A program made the translations under genes and the position numbers. A stretch of DNA of 64,000 nucleotides from Gluconacetobacter aggeris (lineage in GTDB: Bacteria > Pseudomonadota > Alphaproteobacteria > Acetobacterales > Acetobacteraceae). The notes beneath the pieces are model-generated. The model ran no database searches. It was not told where the DNA came from and saw only the letters and a list, made by a program, of their open reading frames with translations. The DNA lies in contig NZ_JABEQD010000003.1 in assembly GCF_014174395.1 (NCBI RefSeq), forward strand, positions 310,001-374,000, read 5' to 3'. Positions 17,386 through 26,394 of the stretch are shown here, in pieces (position 1 is the stretch's first letter; every line of letters starts with the position of its first letter).

Positions 17386-18870
17386 TCAATGCACCGTGCA
17401 GGCCATGCAGGGGTCGAAGGAACGAACGATATGCTGCACCGACAATGGCGCGCGCTCTCCGGGCCGGACCGGCGCACCCACCAGTGCGCGCTCCAGCGGG
17501 CCGGGCGTGCCCGACCCATCGCGCGGCGAGAAATTCCACGTCGTCGGCGCGATGATCTGGTATCCGGCGATCCGCCCGCCCTCGACGCGCAGCCAGTGCC
17601 CCAGCGCGCCGCGCGCTGCCTCGGTCATGCCGACGGCGCGCCCATCGGGTACCGCCCCCTGCACATGGCACCACGGGGCGCCGGGGCGAAGCATCCGCAC
17701 CCATCCCTCCATCGCAATCAGCAGGCGCGCACTCTCGACCAGGCGCGCCACAACACGGGAGAGGACATTGCCGCCACCGCGCGCCACCAGATCCCGCGCC
17801 AGAGGCTGACCCGCGACAAGCTGCCGCGCCAGTGCGCCGGTCTCATACGGCAGGCCGGACAGGCGCGGCGCCTTGCACCAGCTATAGGCCGCCCCGTCGC
17901 GCAAGCGCGGAATGGTGGACCCGGCGAAGGGCGGATGCGGATGGTCGTGATCATCCATATGGCTGACCGCGTGATCCTCGGTCACCGCCGCGATCTCCAG
18001 CGCTCGCGTGCCGCCGTCCACGAACAGGCCGCCGGGCCACAGCCGCGCCTCCTCCCCGGCCGCCAGCCCGCCGGGATAGGCCCCATAGCTGAGGAACCGG
18101 TCATAAGCCCGCCCCGACCGCTCCAGCTCGAGGTCGGCCGCGATTTCCAGAAACAGGCGAAAATCACCCTGCGGCCCCTGGGTGCGCCATGTCTCCAGCG
18201 CCGCCACATCGGCCAGGGCGGCCACCTCTTCCAGCACGGTCCCGAACAGATTTTCCTCCAGCGCCGCGCGCACGCCCGCCAGAATGCTGCCCAACCGCGC
18301 GCACTCCTGCATGCCCACCCCGCGCGATACGCCCCCCGGCTGGATCGCCAGCGTATGCGGCCAATGCCCGGCCAGTACCCCCATAACATGCAGCAGCAGG
18401 GCGCGCGTCTGCAGGATCGACCGCGCCGCCGTCCCGCGCATGGCCGCGAAGCGCGCATGCGCCCGCGCGAACCACGGCCGCCCCTCATAATCCGCCCGCG
18501 CGAAATCCGGCATGAAGAACAGATGGAAGTGCGTCAGATGATCAGCCAGATTCTCCGTCGCCAGAATCAGGTTCGTCGCCACCTGCCCGTTCGCGGCAGG
18601 GCCAATCCCCATCACCCCGGCCAGCGCCAGCGCCACGGCATGCGATTGCGAAACCGAACAGATGCCGCAGATCCGGGGCGCGATCGCCAGCGCATCCATC
18701 GGGTCGCGCCCTTCCAGAATCCGCTCGATCCCGCGAAACAGCGTGGCGTTGACCTGGGCCGCGCGCACCTGCCCGTCCGCGATGTCCAGCCGTACCTCCA
18801 GATCGCCCTCGACACGATTGAACGGCCCGACCACCAGCCGCGTGGTGCCTTGTTCGGTCATGCCGGACAT
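17386..18870 (-). CDS. hupV: HupV, large subunit of the regulatory (H2-sensing) hydrogenase
   Basis: A 494-residue [NiFe] large subunit with both cysteine pairs (RICGICSVSQSH and DPCMACTVH). The protein stops exactly at the final histidine: there is no C-terminal extension for a maturation protease. That is the hallmark of the HupV/HoxC sensors, which assemble without HupD-type cleavage. It pairs with HupU and signals through the kinase HupT. It is encoded between hupU and hypF; the stop lies 2 bp before the chosen hypF start. Confidence 0.96.
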   Translation of the reverse strand: MSGMTEQGTTRLVVGPFNRVEGDLEVRLDIADGQVRAAQVNATLFRGIERILEGRDPMDALAIAPRICGICSVSQSHAVALALAGVMGIGPAANGQVATNLILATENLADHLTHFHLFFMPDFARADYEGRPWFARAHARFAAMRGTAARSILQTRALLLHVMGVLAGHWPHTLAIQPGGVSRGVGMQECARLGSILAGVRAALEENLFGTVLEEVAALADVAALETWRTQGPQGDFRLFLEIAADLELERSGRAYDRFLSYGAYPGGLAAGEEARLWPGGLFVDGGTRALEIAAVTEDHAVSHMDDHDHPHPPFAGSTIPRLRDGAAYSWCKAPRLSGLPYETGALARQLVAGQPLARDLVARGGGNVLSRVVARLVESARLLIAMEGWVRMLRPGAPWCHVQGAVPDGRAVGMTEAARGALGHWLRVEGGRIAGYQIIAPTTWNFSPRDGSGTPGPLERALVGAPVRPGERAPLSVQHIVRSFDPCMACTVH

Positions 18871-18933
18871 ACCTCAGGGCTCCCCCTCCGTTGGCTTTCC
18901 ATCGGCCGTTCCGGCCGACGGAACCTTGGCCAA

Positions 18934-18994
18934 CTCCGCCCTGAAACCTGCCAAAAGGCCGTGCCCTTTGGAAACCCGGTCGTTTCATTCATGA
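18934..18994. repeat. REP-like hairpin repeat, copy B (hupU/hupV gap)
   Basis: The second copy of the repeat at 3814-3870. On the minus strand it contains CCAAAGGGC-ACGG-CCTTTTGG, a better hairpin than copy A, then GTTTCAGGGCGGAG. The hupU-hupV gap (18871-19063, 193 bp) is unusually long for genes that normally overlap. It also contains a small TTCGGGCAAAGCCCGA stem at about 19024-19039. A 44-codon reading frame starting at the repeat and overlapping hupV is possible but has no recognisable features. Confidence 0.5.
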
Positions 18995-19063
18995 TAGGGG
19001 TCCAGTATCTTAGGCCCTGGTAGGTTCGGGCAAAGCCCGATCCGTTCTCATCCGCTCTCATCC

Positions 19064-20065
19064 CTACCGCCATTTCGGCGTACGGCAGGGCGGCGAGACA
19101 ACCTGATGATCGCTGACGGCATTGCGGGCCAGGCGATCCGGCGTGGCGGCCTTGGCCAGCGACGACAGCGCCACGAACCACGCCTTGGGCATGTCGGTGG
19201 GCAGGCCGACGGGAATACCCGCGATCTTGGGCGTGCGGGCGAAGGGGTGACCGGGCTCCTCGAATTCCGGGGCGGTGCAGTTGATGCAGGCATAGCCGCC
19301 GCGCGTGCACGACCCGCCGCCGTTCCACAGCCGCGTATTGCAATCGCCATGCGCCTGGGTGCCGATGCAGCCCATATGCTCCATCATGCAGCCCTGTTCC
19401 GAAGGATGCAGGGCACTGGCCTTGTATTCATAGAACTCGTTGCGGGTGCAGCCATGATGCACAAGCTGGTCGGCATAGAAACGCGGGCGCCCGAACGCAT
19501 CCAGCCCGTCCCCGTCCAGCGCCCCCTGCGCCAGCAGCATCAGCGTTTCGGTCACCCAGTCCGGATGGGTGGGACAGCCCGCGACATTGACCACCGGCAG
19601 GCCGCCGCGCGCGCGGAAATCGGCGCCCAGCGCGCCGCCCGGATAATATCCGTCGAATTGCAGCCCGCAGGCGTCCAGAATGTTCGGTGAGGCCGCCGTC
19701 ACCCCGCCATAGGCCGCGCAGGTGCCGACCGCCACCACATGCCGCGCCACCGCCGCCAGATCGCGCATCCAGTCGATCATAGGGCGCTCCGTCCCGGCCA
19801 GGACGTGAAAGCGGCCCGTACCCTCCGGCCCACGCAGCATCGCCCCCTCGATGCACAGGGCATCCAGCGCCTGGCGGCCGCACAGGATGTCATCGAACAG
19901 GTCCCGCGCCTCACCCCCCGTGCGTTCGGACAGGCTGGGGTGCCACAGAAGTTCGATCCCTGCCCCCCGCAACGTGGTCAGCAGGTCGGGCGATTCCCCG
20001 CACAGCAGGGACATGGAGCACCCCCCGCATCCGCCCGATTGCAGCCACAGCACCGTAAACGCCAC
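19064..20065 (-). CDS. hupU: HupU, small subunit of the regulatory (H2-sensing) hydrogenase
   Basis: A 333-residue small subunit that begins directly at the mature domain (VLWLQSGGCGGCSM) with no Tat signal, so it is cytoplasmic. The proximal cluster is the ordinary four-cysteine kind: GTCAAYGG has glycine where HupS has the extra cysteine. Other cluster motifs are HHGCTRNEFYEYKAS, CMMEHMGCIG and CINCTAPEF. HupUV binds H2 and controls HupT. It begins 2 bp after the hupT stop. Confidence 0.96.
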   Translation of the reverse strand: MAFTVLWLQSGGCGGCSMSLLCGESPDLLTTLRGAGIELLWHPSLSERTGGEARDLFDDILCGRQALDALCIEGAMLRGPEGTGRFHVLAGTERPMIDWMRDLAAVARHVVAVGTCAAYGGVTAASPNILDACGLQFDGYYPGGALGADFRARGGLPVVNVAGCPTHPDWVTETLMLLAQGALDGDGLDAFGRPRFYADQLVHHGCTRNEFYEYKASALHPSEQGCMMEHMGCIGTQAHGDCNTRLWNGGGSCTRGGYACINCTAPEFEEPGHPFARTPKIAGIPVGLPTDMPKAWFVALSSLAKAATPDRLARNAVSDHQVVSPPCRTPKWR

Positions 20066-20067
20066 GC

Positions 20068-21426
20068 TCAGGCCTCCGTTCTGCTGTTATCTGGCCCCTC
20101 ATCGGGCATGAAGGCCGGCAGGTCCAGTGTCATCGTCGTCCCGCCCGCGGGATGACGCGACGCCGCCAGCATGCCCCCATGCTCGGTCACCATGCGATAG
20201 CAGATCGCAAGCCCCAGCCCGGTGCCCTTGCCGACCGGCTTGGTGGTGAAGAACGGGTCGAAGATCCGGTCCATGATCTCGGGCGCGATACCGGGGCCAT
20301 TGTCGCGGATGGTCAGGCATACCCGCCCGCCCCGCCGGGTGCCGGCGATGTCGATGGTCGGGCTGTCGCTCCCCTCCACGGCGTCCACGGCATTCTGCAC
20401 CAGATTCATGATGACCTGCTGCATCTGCCCGGCATGGCCATCGACCTCCAGGGCGCCGTCAAGGTCGGCATGGACGGTCACTGGACGCCCGCAGGTGGCC
20501 AGAACCCAGTCCAGCGCCGTACGCGCCACATCCGCCAGGTCGAATATCGTGCCGGGCGTACGCCTGTCCGAGGAAAAACGCCGCAGATCAGCCACGATGT
20601 CGCGCACACGCTCGGCGCCCTCGACGATACCGGACAGGGCCCCGTCCAGCTCCGACAGCACCATGTCGATGCGCAGCTCCTCGCGCGGCCGCGCAAAATC
20701 CGCCGCACGCGGATCGGCATGGACCGCCGCCAGATAGGTTTCCAGCCGCCTGGTGAAACGGCGCAACGTATGCGCGTTGCCATAGACGAAGGAAATCGGG
20801 TTGTTCAGTTCATGCGCCACCCCGGCCACCAGCCGCCCCAGCGACGCCATCTTTTCGGCCTGCACCAGTTGGGCCTGTGCGTCTTTCAGACTGCGATGCG
20901 CACGGTCCAGCTCGGTATAGGCGCGGCGCAGTTCGCCCAGCGGCCGCGCCGCCAGAACCACGCCTGACGGGCGCCCCCGCCCGTCATACAGCACGGTGCC
21001 GTTGACCGCGAAAGGCATCGGTCCCCCGGCCGCCGCCAGGATGAATTCCCGGTCCTCCAGACGCTGCCTCCGGACGATGGTGTTCGCGACATCCGCTACC
21101 GTGGTGGGAGAGTGCGGATCGACCAGCTCCGTCAGCAGGCGTCCCACCAGCCCGTCCGCACCGCCGGGAAACAGCCGCTCGGCCGCCTGGTTCGTACGCA
21201 CGACGCGCAGCGCAGTATCGCACGCCACCAGCACGTCGGACATGGAATCGAACACACCGGCCATGAAGGCATGCGCGCCCTCAAGCTCGGCGTTCTTGCG
21301 TTCAAGCTCGATCTGCTGCCCGACCAGCTCGGCCCAGGTCTCGTCCATCTTGTTCATGACGCTCAGCCATAGTTGGTCGTCATCAACCAGTGGTCTGGAA
21401 GCGGTAGGCTGCACCGCATCAGTCAT
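20068..21426 (-). CDS. hupT: HupT sensor histidine kinase of hydrogenase regulation
   Basis: A 452-residue soluble kinase without membrane segments. A PAS domain lies at about 55-165 ([28 protein letters not shown]). The HisKA phospho-acceptor is His205 in VAHELNNP, and the ATPase has [19 protein letters not shown] and [15 protein letters not shown]. It should receive the H2 signal from HupUV and control HupR by phosphorylation. It is first in the operon, with a Shine-Dalgarno TGAGGA just before the ATG; no clear promoter is seen in the ~110 bp upstream before IS debris begins. Confidence 0.95.
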   Translation of the reverse strand: MTDAVQPTASRPLVDDDQLWLSVMNKMDETWAELVGQQIELERKNAELEGAHAFMAGVFDSMSDVLVACDTALRVVRTNQAAERLFPGGADGLVGRLLTELVDPHSPTTVADVANTIVRRQRLEDREFILAAAGGPMPFAVNGTVLYDGRGRPSGVVLAARPLGELRRAYTELDRAHRSLKDAQAQLVQAEKMASLGRLVAGVAHELNNPISFVYGNAHTLRRFTRRLETYLAAVHADPRAADFARPREELRIDMVLSELDGALSGIVEGAERVRDIVADLRRFSSDRRTPGTIFDLADVARTALDWVLATCGRPVTVHADLDGALEVDGHAGQMQQVIMNLVQNAVDAVEGSDSPTIDIAGTRRGGRVCLTIRDNGPGIAPEIMDRIFDPFFTTKPVGKGTGLGLAICYRMVTEHGGMLAASRHPAGGTTMTLDLPAFMPDEGPDNSRTEA

Positions 21427-21533
21427 GATCGCTTTCCTCAGGTCAGCATGACCCTTAGTGTCTGGCCGAAAATTAATTGATTTATTTCAGCAGATTATGA
21501 TTCATGGGTTTGTGAGAACCTGATGAGATTAAG

Positions 21534-21690
21534 ATGGCCTGGACTGAAATTACCCGCGCGCAGTATCGCCGGGACGACCTGGAGTATGCAAGCGACCTTC
21601 GCGATGCGCGAGTGGGCGCCAATTGCGTCGCTGATGCCAGAGATGTCCCCGGAAAATCGGATAGGGTGATAAGCTATCGCGGACTTGGAG
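21534..21690 (+). pseudogene. IS5-family transposase N-terminal remnant
   Basis: Plus-strand translation reads MAWTEITRAQYRRDDLEYASDLRDA and, after a one-base frameshift near 21605, EWAPIASLMPEM. This is the N-terminus of IS5-family transposases in which a Y-S-D-L-x-D-E-W-A motif precedes the L-P-P segment. The reading then stops. Only about 50 codons remain, so it is a relic. The end coordinate is approximate, as is the junction with the IS3 relic that follows. Confidence 0.6.
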
Positions 21691-21897
21691 AGGGACTGAT
21701 GGGCAAGGCGGCCAGCTTCTGGTGGAACGGGATTTTTTGCGGGATGCCTCTGTTCGCTGTCGCGTGACCAGAGGCGGAAAATGATCGCCCCGCAGCGTCG
21801 CCGCCTGTCGGTTGTCCGGCAATGTGCCCTGCTGAGGCTCAACCGATCGGAGGTATATTATCAGCCTGCGCCCGAAATCGCATCGGGCCAGACGTCA
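21690..21897 (+). pseudogene. IS3-family orfA tail and orfB head remnant
   Basis: One frame reads VERDFLRDASVR...GGK then stops, resembling the C-terminus of an IS3 orfA. An overlapping ATG at 21781 opens MIAPQRRRLSVVRQCALLRL followed by NRSEVYYQP, the usual N-terminus of an IS3 orfB. The frame then collapses into sequence antisense to the acyl-CoA synthetase gene. Together with the preceding IS5 relic, it marks the boundary between the hydrogenase locus and the Nit1C locus. Confidence 0.6.
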
Positions 21898-23667
21898 GGA
21901 GACCAACAATTTTTTTCGAGTAATTTTTCCAGACCTGGTTGTCGGCAATCGGTCCACGAAGCGGATTTCTCTGAGTCCTACCCATCGACCCAGCGCATGA
22001 TCGACGTGTCTGGAAATTTCCTTACTTACCGATGCACAGTCGAGAACAAAAGCAGGCACGACATAGGCGACAGGCCTCTGCCCTCTCAGTTCGTCAGGAA
22101 CAGCGACCACGGCACAGGCATGGACGGCCGGATGAGCCGCAATGATTTTTTCAATTTGCACGCCGGAGATACGTCGCCCGGCAACTTTGATTACATCGTC
22201 GGAGCGGCCAAGCATATGAACGGCATACCCCGCATCGATCATACCTTCATCGAAAGTGCGATAGTACTTGCCCGAGTCATCAAGGTAGCCCACTGGAACA
22301 TGGAACGCCTTGTCCTTCCATACACCCGCAAGACAGCCGGGCGGTAGCGGAAGAGCTAGAACAATCTCGCCGCACGGCTCATCAGGGGTCGACGGAACGA
22401 TGACCGGACGGAATCCGGGTGCAGGCCGTCCGATATCATTCACAAGGGTAATGGGTTCCGGCTCGGGAATACCGAAGAAATGAGCGGTGATGCTCCATCC
22501 CGTTTCAGTCTGCCACCAATGATTGACAACCGGTCGTTGGAAATATGACCGCGCCCAATCCAGCAATGTCGGGTCTGCATACTCCCCCGCAACAAAGACG
22601 CGAGCCAGCGTCGACATCACACCTTCCGCCGGATTGCGGCTTTCCTGTCGCATAAGCCTGACTTGGGTCGGGGTCGTGAAGAGGCACGTAACAGCGTGCT
22701 CGAGACAGAGGGCACGAATGCTTGCAGTATTCTCACCCCCCTCCATGATCACACTGGTGCAGCCGCTGAGCAAGGGTGCATAGACACCATAGGAATGACC
22801 AACAACCCAACCAAGGTCGGATGTGGTGAAAAACGTATCCCCGGTCCCGCAGCCGTATATAAGAGCCATGGACAAGGCCAAGGCTACCGCATGGCCGCCA
22901 TTGTCCCGAACGATACCCTTCGCAGCGCCCGCCGTCCCGGACGTATGAAGAATATAGAGGGGATCTTCGGACCGCAGCATAAGCGGCTCGACAGGGGCAG
23001 ATTGCTCCAGGAGATGGAAATCGTGGTCCCGCCCAGGGAGAAGAGGTGCCGGACATGCCGCGCGCTGTAGGATGATGCAAGCCTGTGGCCTGTACGTGGC
23101 CCCGGCTAAGGCTTCGTGAAGCACGGGTGCCGACGGAATGGCTGTCTGACGCTGAAAGCTGCAACTGGCGACGATGACGACCTTCGGGGTCACATCATCA
23201 ATTCGTCGCCCGAGTTCGGGCCCGGCATAACCGCCAAAAACCACGACATGCACAGCACCTATCCGCGCGCAGGCGAGCATGGCTATGGCCGTCTCGATCA
23301 TAGTCGGCATGGCGATCAGGACACGGTCGCCCTTTTTCACTCCCAGCGAGCGCAAGCCTCCAGAAAACCCGGCCACCCTGCCCTGCAGTTCCCGGTAGGT
23401 TACGGCCTGCCGTTCCTTCGTGGCACAGGAATACCAGATTAAGGCGGCCTGCTCACCCAGGCCACCTTCAACATGCCGGTCTACAGCATTGTAGCACGTG
23501 TTGAGTGTGGCATCGGGAAACCAGTCGTGCCAGCCGTCTGCCCGCGGCTGGCAGGCTGTCACGGGCGCCTGTTTCCATGTGATACGCCGCGCCGCATCCA
23601 GCCAGAACGCCTCTGGCTGGTTTATGGACGCACCATGCATCGCTTCATATGTTGCCCACGGAATCAA
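21895..23667 (-). CDS. Acyl-CoA synthetase (acetyl/propionyl-CoA synthetase-like)
   Basis: A 590-residue member of the AMP-forming ligase family closest to acetyl-/propionyl-CoA synthetases. It has the phosphate-binding loop YILHTSGTAGAAKGIVRD, the adenine-binding HWWQTETGW, the hinge YYRTFDEG/HMLGRSDDVIKVAGRRI and the C-terminal catalytic lysine in PTTRSGKITRKKL. It is somewhat shorter than Acs (about 650). It lies 16 bp after the flavoprotein gene in the same direction, so it may be the last gene of the Nit1C operon, although such a gene is not part of the standard set. Substrate cannot be decided by sequence reading alone. Confidence 0.88.
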   Translation of the reverse strand: MIPWATYEAMHGASINQPEAFWLDAARRITWKQAPVTACQPRADGWHDWFPDATLNTCYNAVDRHVEGGLGEQAALIWYSCATKERQAVTYRELQGRVAGFSGGLRSLGVKKGDRVLIAMPTMIETAIAMLACARIGAVHVVVFGGYAGPELGRRIDDVTPKVVIVASCSFQRQTAIPSAPVLHEALAGATYRPQACIILQRAACPAPLLPGRDHDFHLLEQSAPVEPLMLRSEDPLYILHTSGTAGAAKGIVRDNGGHAVALALSMALIYGCGTGDTFFTTSDLGWVVGHSYGVYAPLLSGCTSVIMEGGENTASIRALCLEHAVTCLFTTPTQVRLMRQESRNPAEGVMSTLARVFVAGEYADPTLLDWARSYFQRPVVNHWWQTETGWSITAHFFGIPEPEPITLVNDIGRPAPGFRPVIVPSTPDEPCGEIVLALPLPPGCLAGVWKDKAFHVPVGYLDDSGKYYRTFDEGMIDAGYAVHMLGRSDDVIKVAGRRISGVQIEKIIAAHPAVHACAVVAVPDELRGQRPVAYVVPAFVLDCASVSKEISRHVDHALGRWVGLREIRFVDRLPTTRSGKITRKKLLVS

Positions 23668-23683
23668 GGCGCCTTAACTCCGA

Positions 23684-24931
23684 TCATGCCACAGGGACGT
23701 CTTTGCCGGTGATCTGGCTGGCAAGCCACGCGGCATCACGGGAAACGCCCGAGAACCGCCCCGATCCCCAAGTGTGCAGCCACGGCAGTCCGAGGAAGTA
23801 GAAGCCCGGGGCGTCTGTCACGCCCCGATGCCAGACGGGTTTGTTGGCACCATTAAAGACCGGCACGTCGATCCATCGGTAATTCGGACGGAAGCCAATG
23901 CACCAGACGATGGACGTAATTCCCGCAGCCTTCAGATCCAGCGGCGCGTTACTTCCGTCCGGCTCCCAGACGGGCACATACGGCGCTTCAGCCGGGGCAG
24001 CGATGCCTTCGCGAGCGATATAGGCATCAATGGATTTTTTAATGTCGGCATTGGTCTTGTCGGCATCGTCGAGATTTTCCCTCAGGTCCGGCAGAAAGTA
24101 AGCCACTTCATCACGGACCGTCTGCAGTGTGCCATGCAGGCCCACACCCTCTTTAGCAAAGAGGCGCAGATCGAGATCATGGCCTCCATTTCGACCGGTA
24201 ACGTAATGATTTGTCTTGTCGCGCGCGCCGTCACGCAAAGGGTGGTTATCCACCGTCAGGTCGTAAAAATGCATGTCTGCAAGCCAGTCGACAATATCGC
24301 GGCCGCGATAGAAGCGCGAGACCCGGGGGGCCTCGCCCACGCACAGATGGACCTTGCGTTTTTCGAGAAACAGATCCTCGACGATCTGGGCGCCGGACTG
24401 CCCACTGCCGACAACCAGAACGGAGCCTTCCGGAAGCTGGGCACCATTACGATAATCCTGCGAATGAACCTGATAGATGGAGGAATCGATCGCGCTGGCA
24501 TAACCCGGGATTACGGCATCCTGATAAGCACCCGAGGCGATAACGACATGCCTGGCATGCCAGACTTCCTCGTTGGCCACGACGCGATAACCGCCATTTT
24601 CATGGCGCGTAATGGACGTGACCGCCGTATGTTCGCGCAGAGGAGGGCTGAACGAGTCGGCAAAGCCTTTTACATAATTGATAATTTCTTCCTTCACCAT
24701 GAATCCGTGTGGATCTTTCCCCTGATAGGGATGTCCGGGGAGCTGGCACTGCCAGTTGGGGGTGACGAGGCAGAAATTATCCCAGCGTTCGTCGTCCCAG
24801 GAATGACAGGCAGTTTTCGCCTCGAAGACGATGTGATCGACGTTCTCACGACAGAGGTACCAGCTCATGGAAAGGCCGGCCTGGCCTCCGCCGACGATGA
24901 TGACGGGAATCGTTTTTTCATTCTGTGTCAT
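23684..24931 (-). CDS. MSMEG_0569-type flavin-dependent oxidoreductase (Nit1C)
   Basis: A 415-residue flavoprotein. The FAD-binding motif is VGGGQAGLSMSWYLC at the N-terminus and a second Rossmann motif, VVGSGQSGAQIVEDL, lies in the middle, as in flavin monooxygenases. The stretches WDNFCLVTPNWQCQLPG and YFLGLPWLHTWGSGRF are typical of the subfamily found only in Nit1C clusters. The reaction is unknown; its partners (nitrilase, radical SAM, GNAT) suggest oxidation of a nitrogenous intermediate. It is 14 bp downstream of the MSMEG_0570-like gene. Confidence 0.9.
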   Translation of the reverse strand: MTQNEKTIPVIIVGGGQAGLSMSWYLCRENVDHIVFEAKTACHSWDDERWDNFCLVTPNWQCQLPGHPYQGKDPHGFMVKEEIINYVKGFADSFSPPLREHTAVTSITRHENGGYRVVANEEVWHARHVVIASGAYQDAVIPGYASAIDSSIYQVHSQDYRNGAQLPEGSVLVVGSGQSGAQIVEDLFLEKRKVHLCVGEAPRVSRFYRGRDIVDWLADMHFYDLTVDNHPLRDGARDKTNHYVTGRNGGHDLDLRLFAKEGVGLHGTLQTVRDEVAYFLPDLRENLDDADKTNADIKKSIDAYIAREGIAAPAEAPYVPVWEPDGSNAPLDLKAAGITSIVWCIGFRPNYRWIDVPVFNGANKPVWHRGVTDAPGFYFLGLPWLHTWGSGRFSGVSRDAAWLASQITGKDVPVA

Positions 24932-24945
24932 GGTAATGTTCCGTC

Positions 24946-25233
24946 TCAGGAATTGAAGGACAAGACGCGCACCTGCGCGTCGGAGCGATCAAGGAAGAAC
25001 GAACCGGTTTGCCGAATGACCTGAAGCTGGCCGAGCGCTCGGCTGCACGGAAAGCCGTAGCGGGCACGGACCCGCTCACTCGCTTCGGTCAAAGCTGCGT
25101 CCGCTTTCTCGATAAACTTCGCGACCGGGTAATCTTCTCCAGCCGTAAAATGGTCCCGAATGACCAACGACGGGGAGTAACAGTCGGTCTCCTTTCCATC
25201 TGGCCATCGCACACGGAAAATCATTTCGGGCAT
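24946..25233 (-). CDS. MSMEG_0570-type nitrogen-starvation protein (Nit1C)
   Basis: A 95-residue protein beginning MPEMIFRVRWPDG. The pattern of an acidic/aromatic N-terminal strand, CYSPSLVIRDHF and SRALGQLQVI matches the small conserved protein that accompanies the flavoprotein and glycosyltransferase in Nit1C clusters. No catalytic residues can be named. It lies between the glycosyltransferase (18 bp) and the flavoprotein (14 bp) genes. Confidence 0.85.
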   Translation of the reverse strand: MPEMIFRVRWPDGKETDCYSPSLVIRDHFTAGEDYPVAKFIEKADAALTEASERVRARYGFPCSRALGQLQVIRQTGSFFLDRSDAQVRVLSFNS

Positions 25234-25251
25234 ATTGACGACGCTCCTGAT

Positions 25252-26394
25252 TCAGTTGGGACGCGGCAGGGCTGCCAGGCGCCGGTATGCGGGAAGGTGA
25301 CGGCCAGCAACGGCGCGCCAATCGAAGCGCCTGGCCGTCGCGGGGCCGCTGACCCGGAAAAAATCACGGCTCCCGATGCTCAAGGCCTCCCGCAAAGCCA
25401 GGAACAGCGTGTCCGGGCGATCCGGCCTGCACCATAGGACTTCTGCTCCATGCAGATGCTCGATGAACGGGGCGATATCCGGCACGATGACCGGCGTCCC
25501 ACAGGCCAGCGCCTCCAGCGGGCACAGGCCGAACCCCTCTGTGCGGGACGGATAGGCCAGAGCTGCCGCCTGCCGATAAAGCGCGGGCATGTCTTCATCT
25601 GCCACCGGTCCGGTCACAGTGACATGATCCGCTTCACCGCTCTCCCGAAGGCGCTTTTCGAAATGAGCCCGATAGGACGAATGATCGAGCAGCGAGGCCC
25701 CACCGGCCACGACCAGATGCAGGTCCGGGTATTCCAGACGAAGGGTCAGAAAGGCGTCCAGCAGCAGAAGGGTGTTCTTTCGGCGCTCGATTCCTCCGAC
25801 AGAGAGGATAAGCCGCTTGTCCGACGGCAAATGATGCCGCGCGCGCAGTCCGGCATCCTGTGCAACAGGCACGGGCGAGAAACGCACGGGATCGACCCCA
25901 TTGCCCACGATACAGGCCTCTCGTCCATGTTCGACGCGCAGGACGTTTTCCCAGAGCGCGCTGACGGTGAACAGTTCGGTCGCCGCCATAAAACCGCGTT
26001 GCTGCCGTTCAGCGAGTCCAGGGTCAGAGAAGCTGTCCAGATGGTGGATCGTGCGGGCGAAACCCGGGATCCGTCCCTCTTCCATCAGAATGGCAAGGGC
26101 ATTGGCACTGATGGGGTCGTGAGCGTGCAACACATCGAAGCGCTCGCCGCGCAGTGCGTCCCCGATTTCACCAATACGGCGCTCCACCAGTGTCGGCAGG
26201 TCCCGTTCGGATTTGGCCGGGATGCAACGTGTCGGGCAGCGCGGAACACGGAAAAACCCGGTCCCTGCGTCATCCGGCGCGATCAGGCTCACGTCGTGAC
26301 CGGCTTCGTACAGGGCTTCCGCCAACGCCATGCCATGCACCACGCCACCGCGAGGATTGGTGGAATGAGTGAGGATACCGATGGAAAGGCTCAT
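25252..26394 (-). CDS. MSMEG_0565-type glycosyltransferase (Nit1C)
   Basis: A 380-residue GT-B glycosyltransferase (family 4-like). It has an N-terminal GGVVHGMALAEAL acceptor-side glycine motif, a central LSVGGIERRKNTLLLLDAF and the donor-site EX7E-type motif in TEGFGLCPLEALACGTPVI. The start at 26394 overlaps the upstream AIR-synthase-like gene by 4 bp. What it glycosylates is unknown; its constant presence in Nit1C clusters implies a sugar-conjugated intermediate. Confidence 0.9.
   Translation of the reverse strand: MSLSIGILTHSTNPRGGVVHGMALAEALYEAGHDVSLIAPDDAGTGFFRVPRCPTRCIPAKSERDLPTLVERRIGEIGDALRGERFDVLHAHDPISANALAILMEEGRIPGFARTIHHLDSFSDPGLAERQQRGFMAATELFTVSALWENVLRVEHGREACIVGNGVDPVRFSPVPVAQDAGLRARHHLPSDKRLILSVGGIERRKNTLLLLDAFLTLRLEYPDLHLVVAGGASLLDHSSYRAHFEKRLRESGEADHVTVTGPVADEDMPALYRQAAALAYPSRTEGFGLCPLEALACGTPVIVPDIAPFIEHLHGAEVLWCRPDRPDTLFLALREALSIGSRDFFRVSGPATARRFDWRAVAGRHLPAYRRLAALPRPN

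Noticed and set aside
15200-17809. A very long open frame on the plus strand opposite hypF
   Set aside because: It is the antisense of a clear hypF and lacks any domain; GC-rich codon use leaves the opposite strand open. The same applies to long plus-strand frames at 4037-5917, 7048-7998 and 17389-19023.
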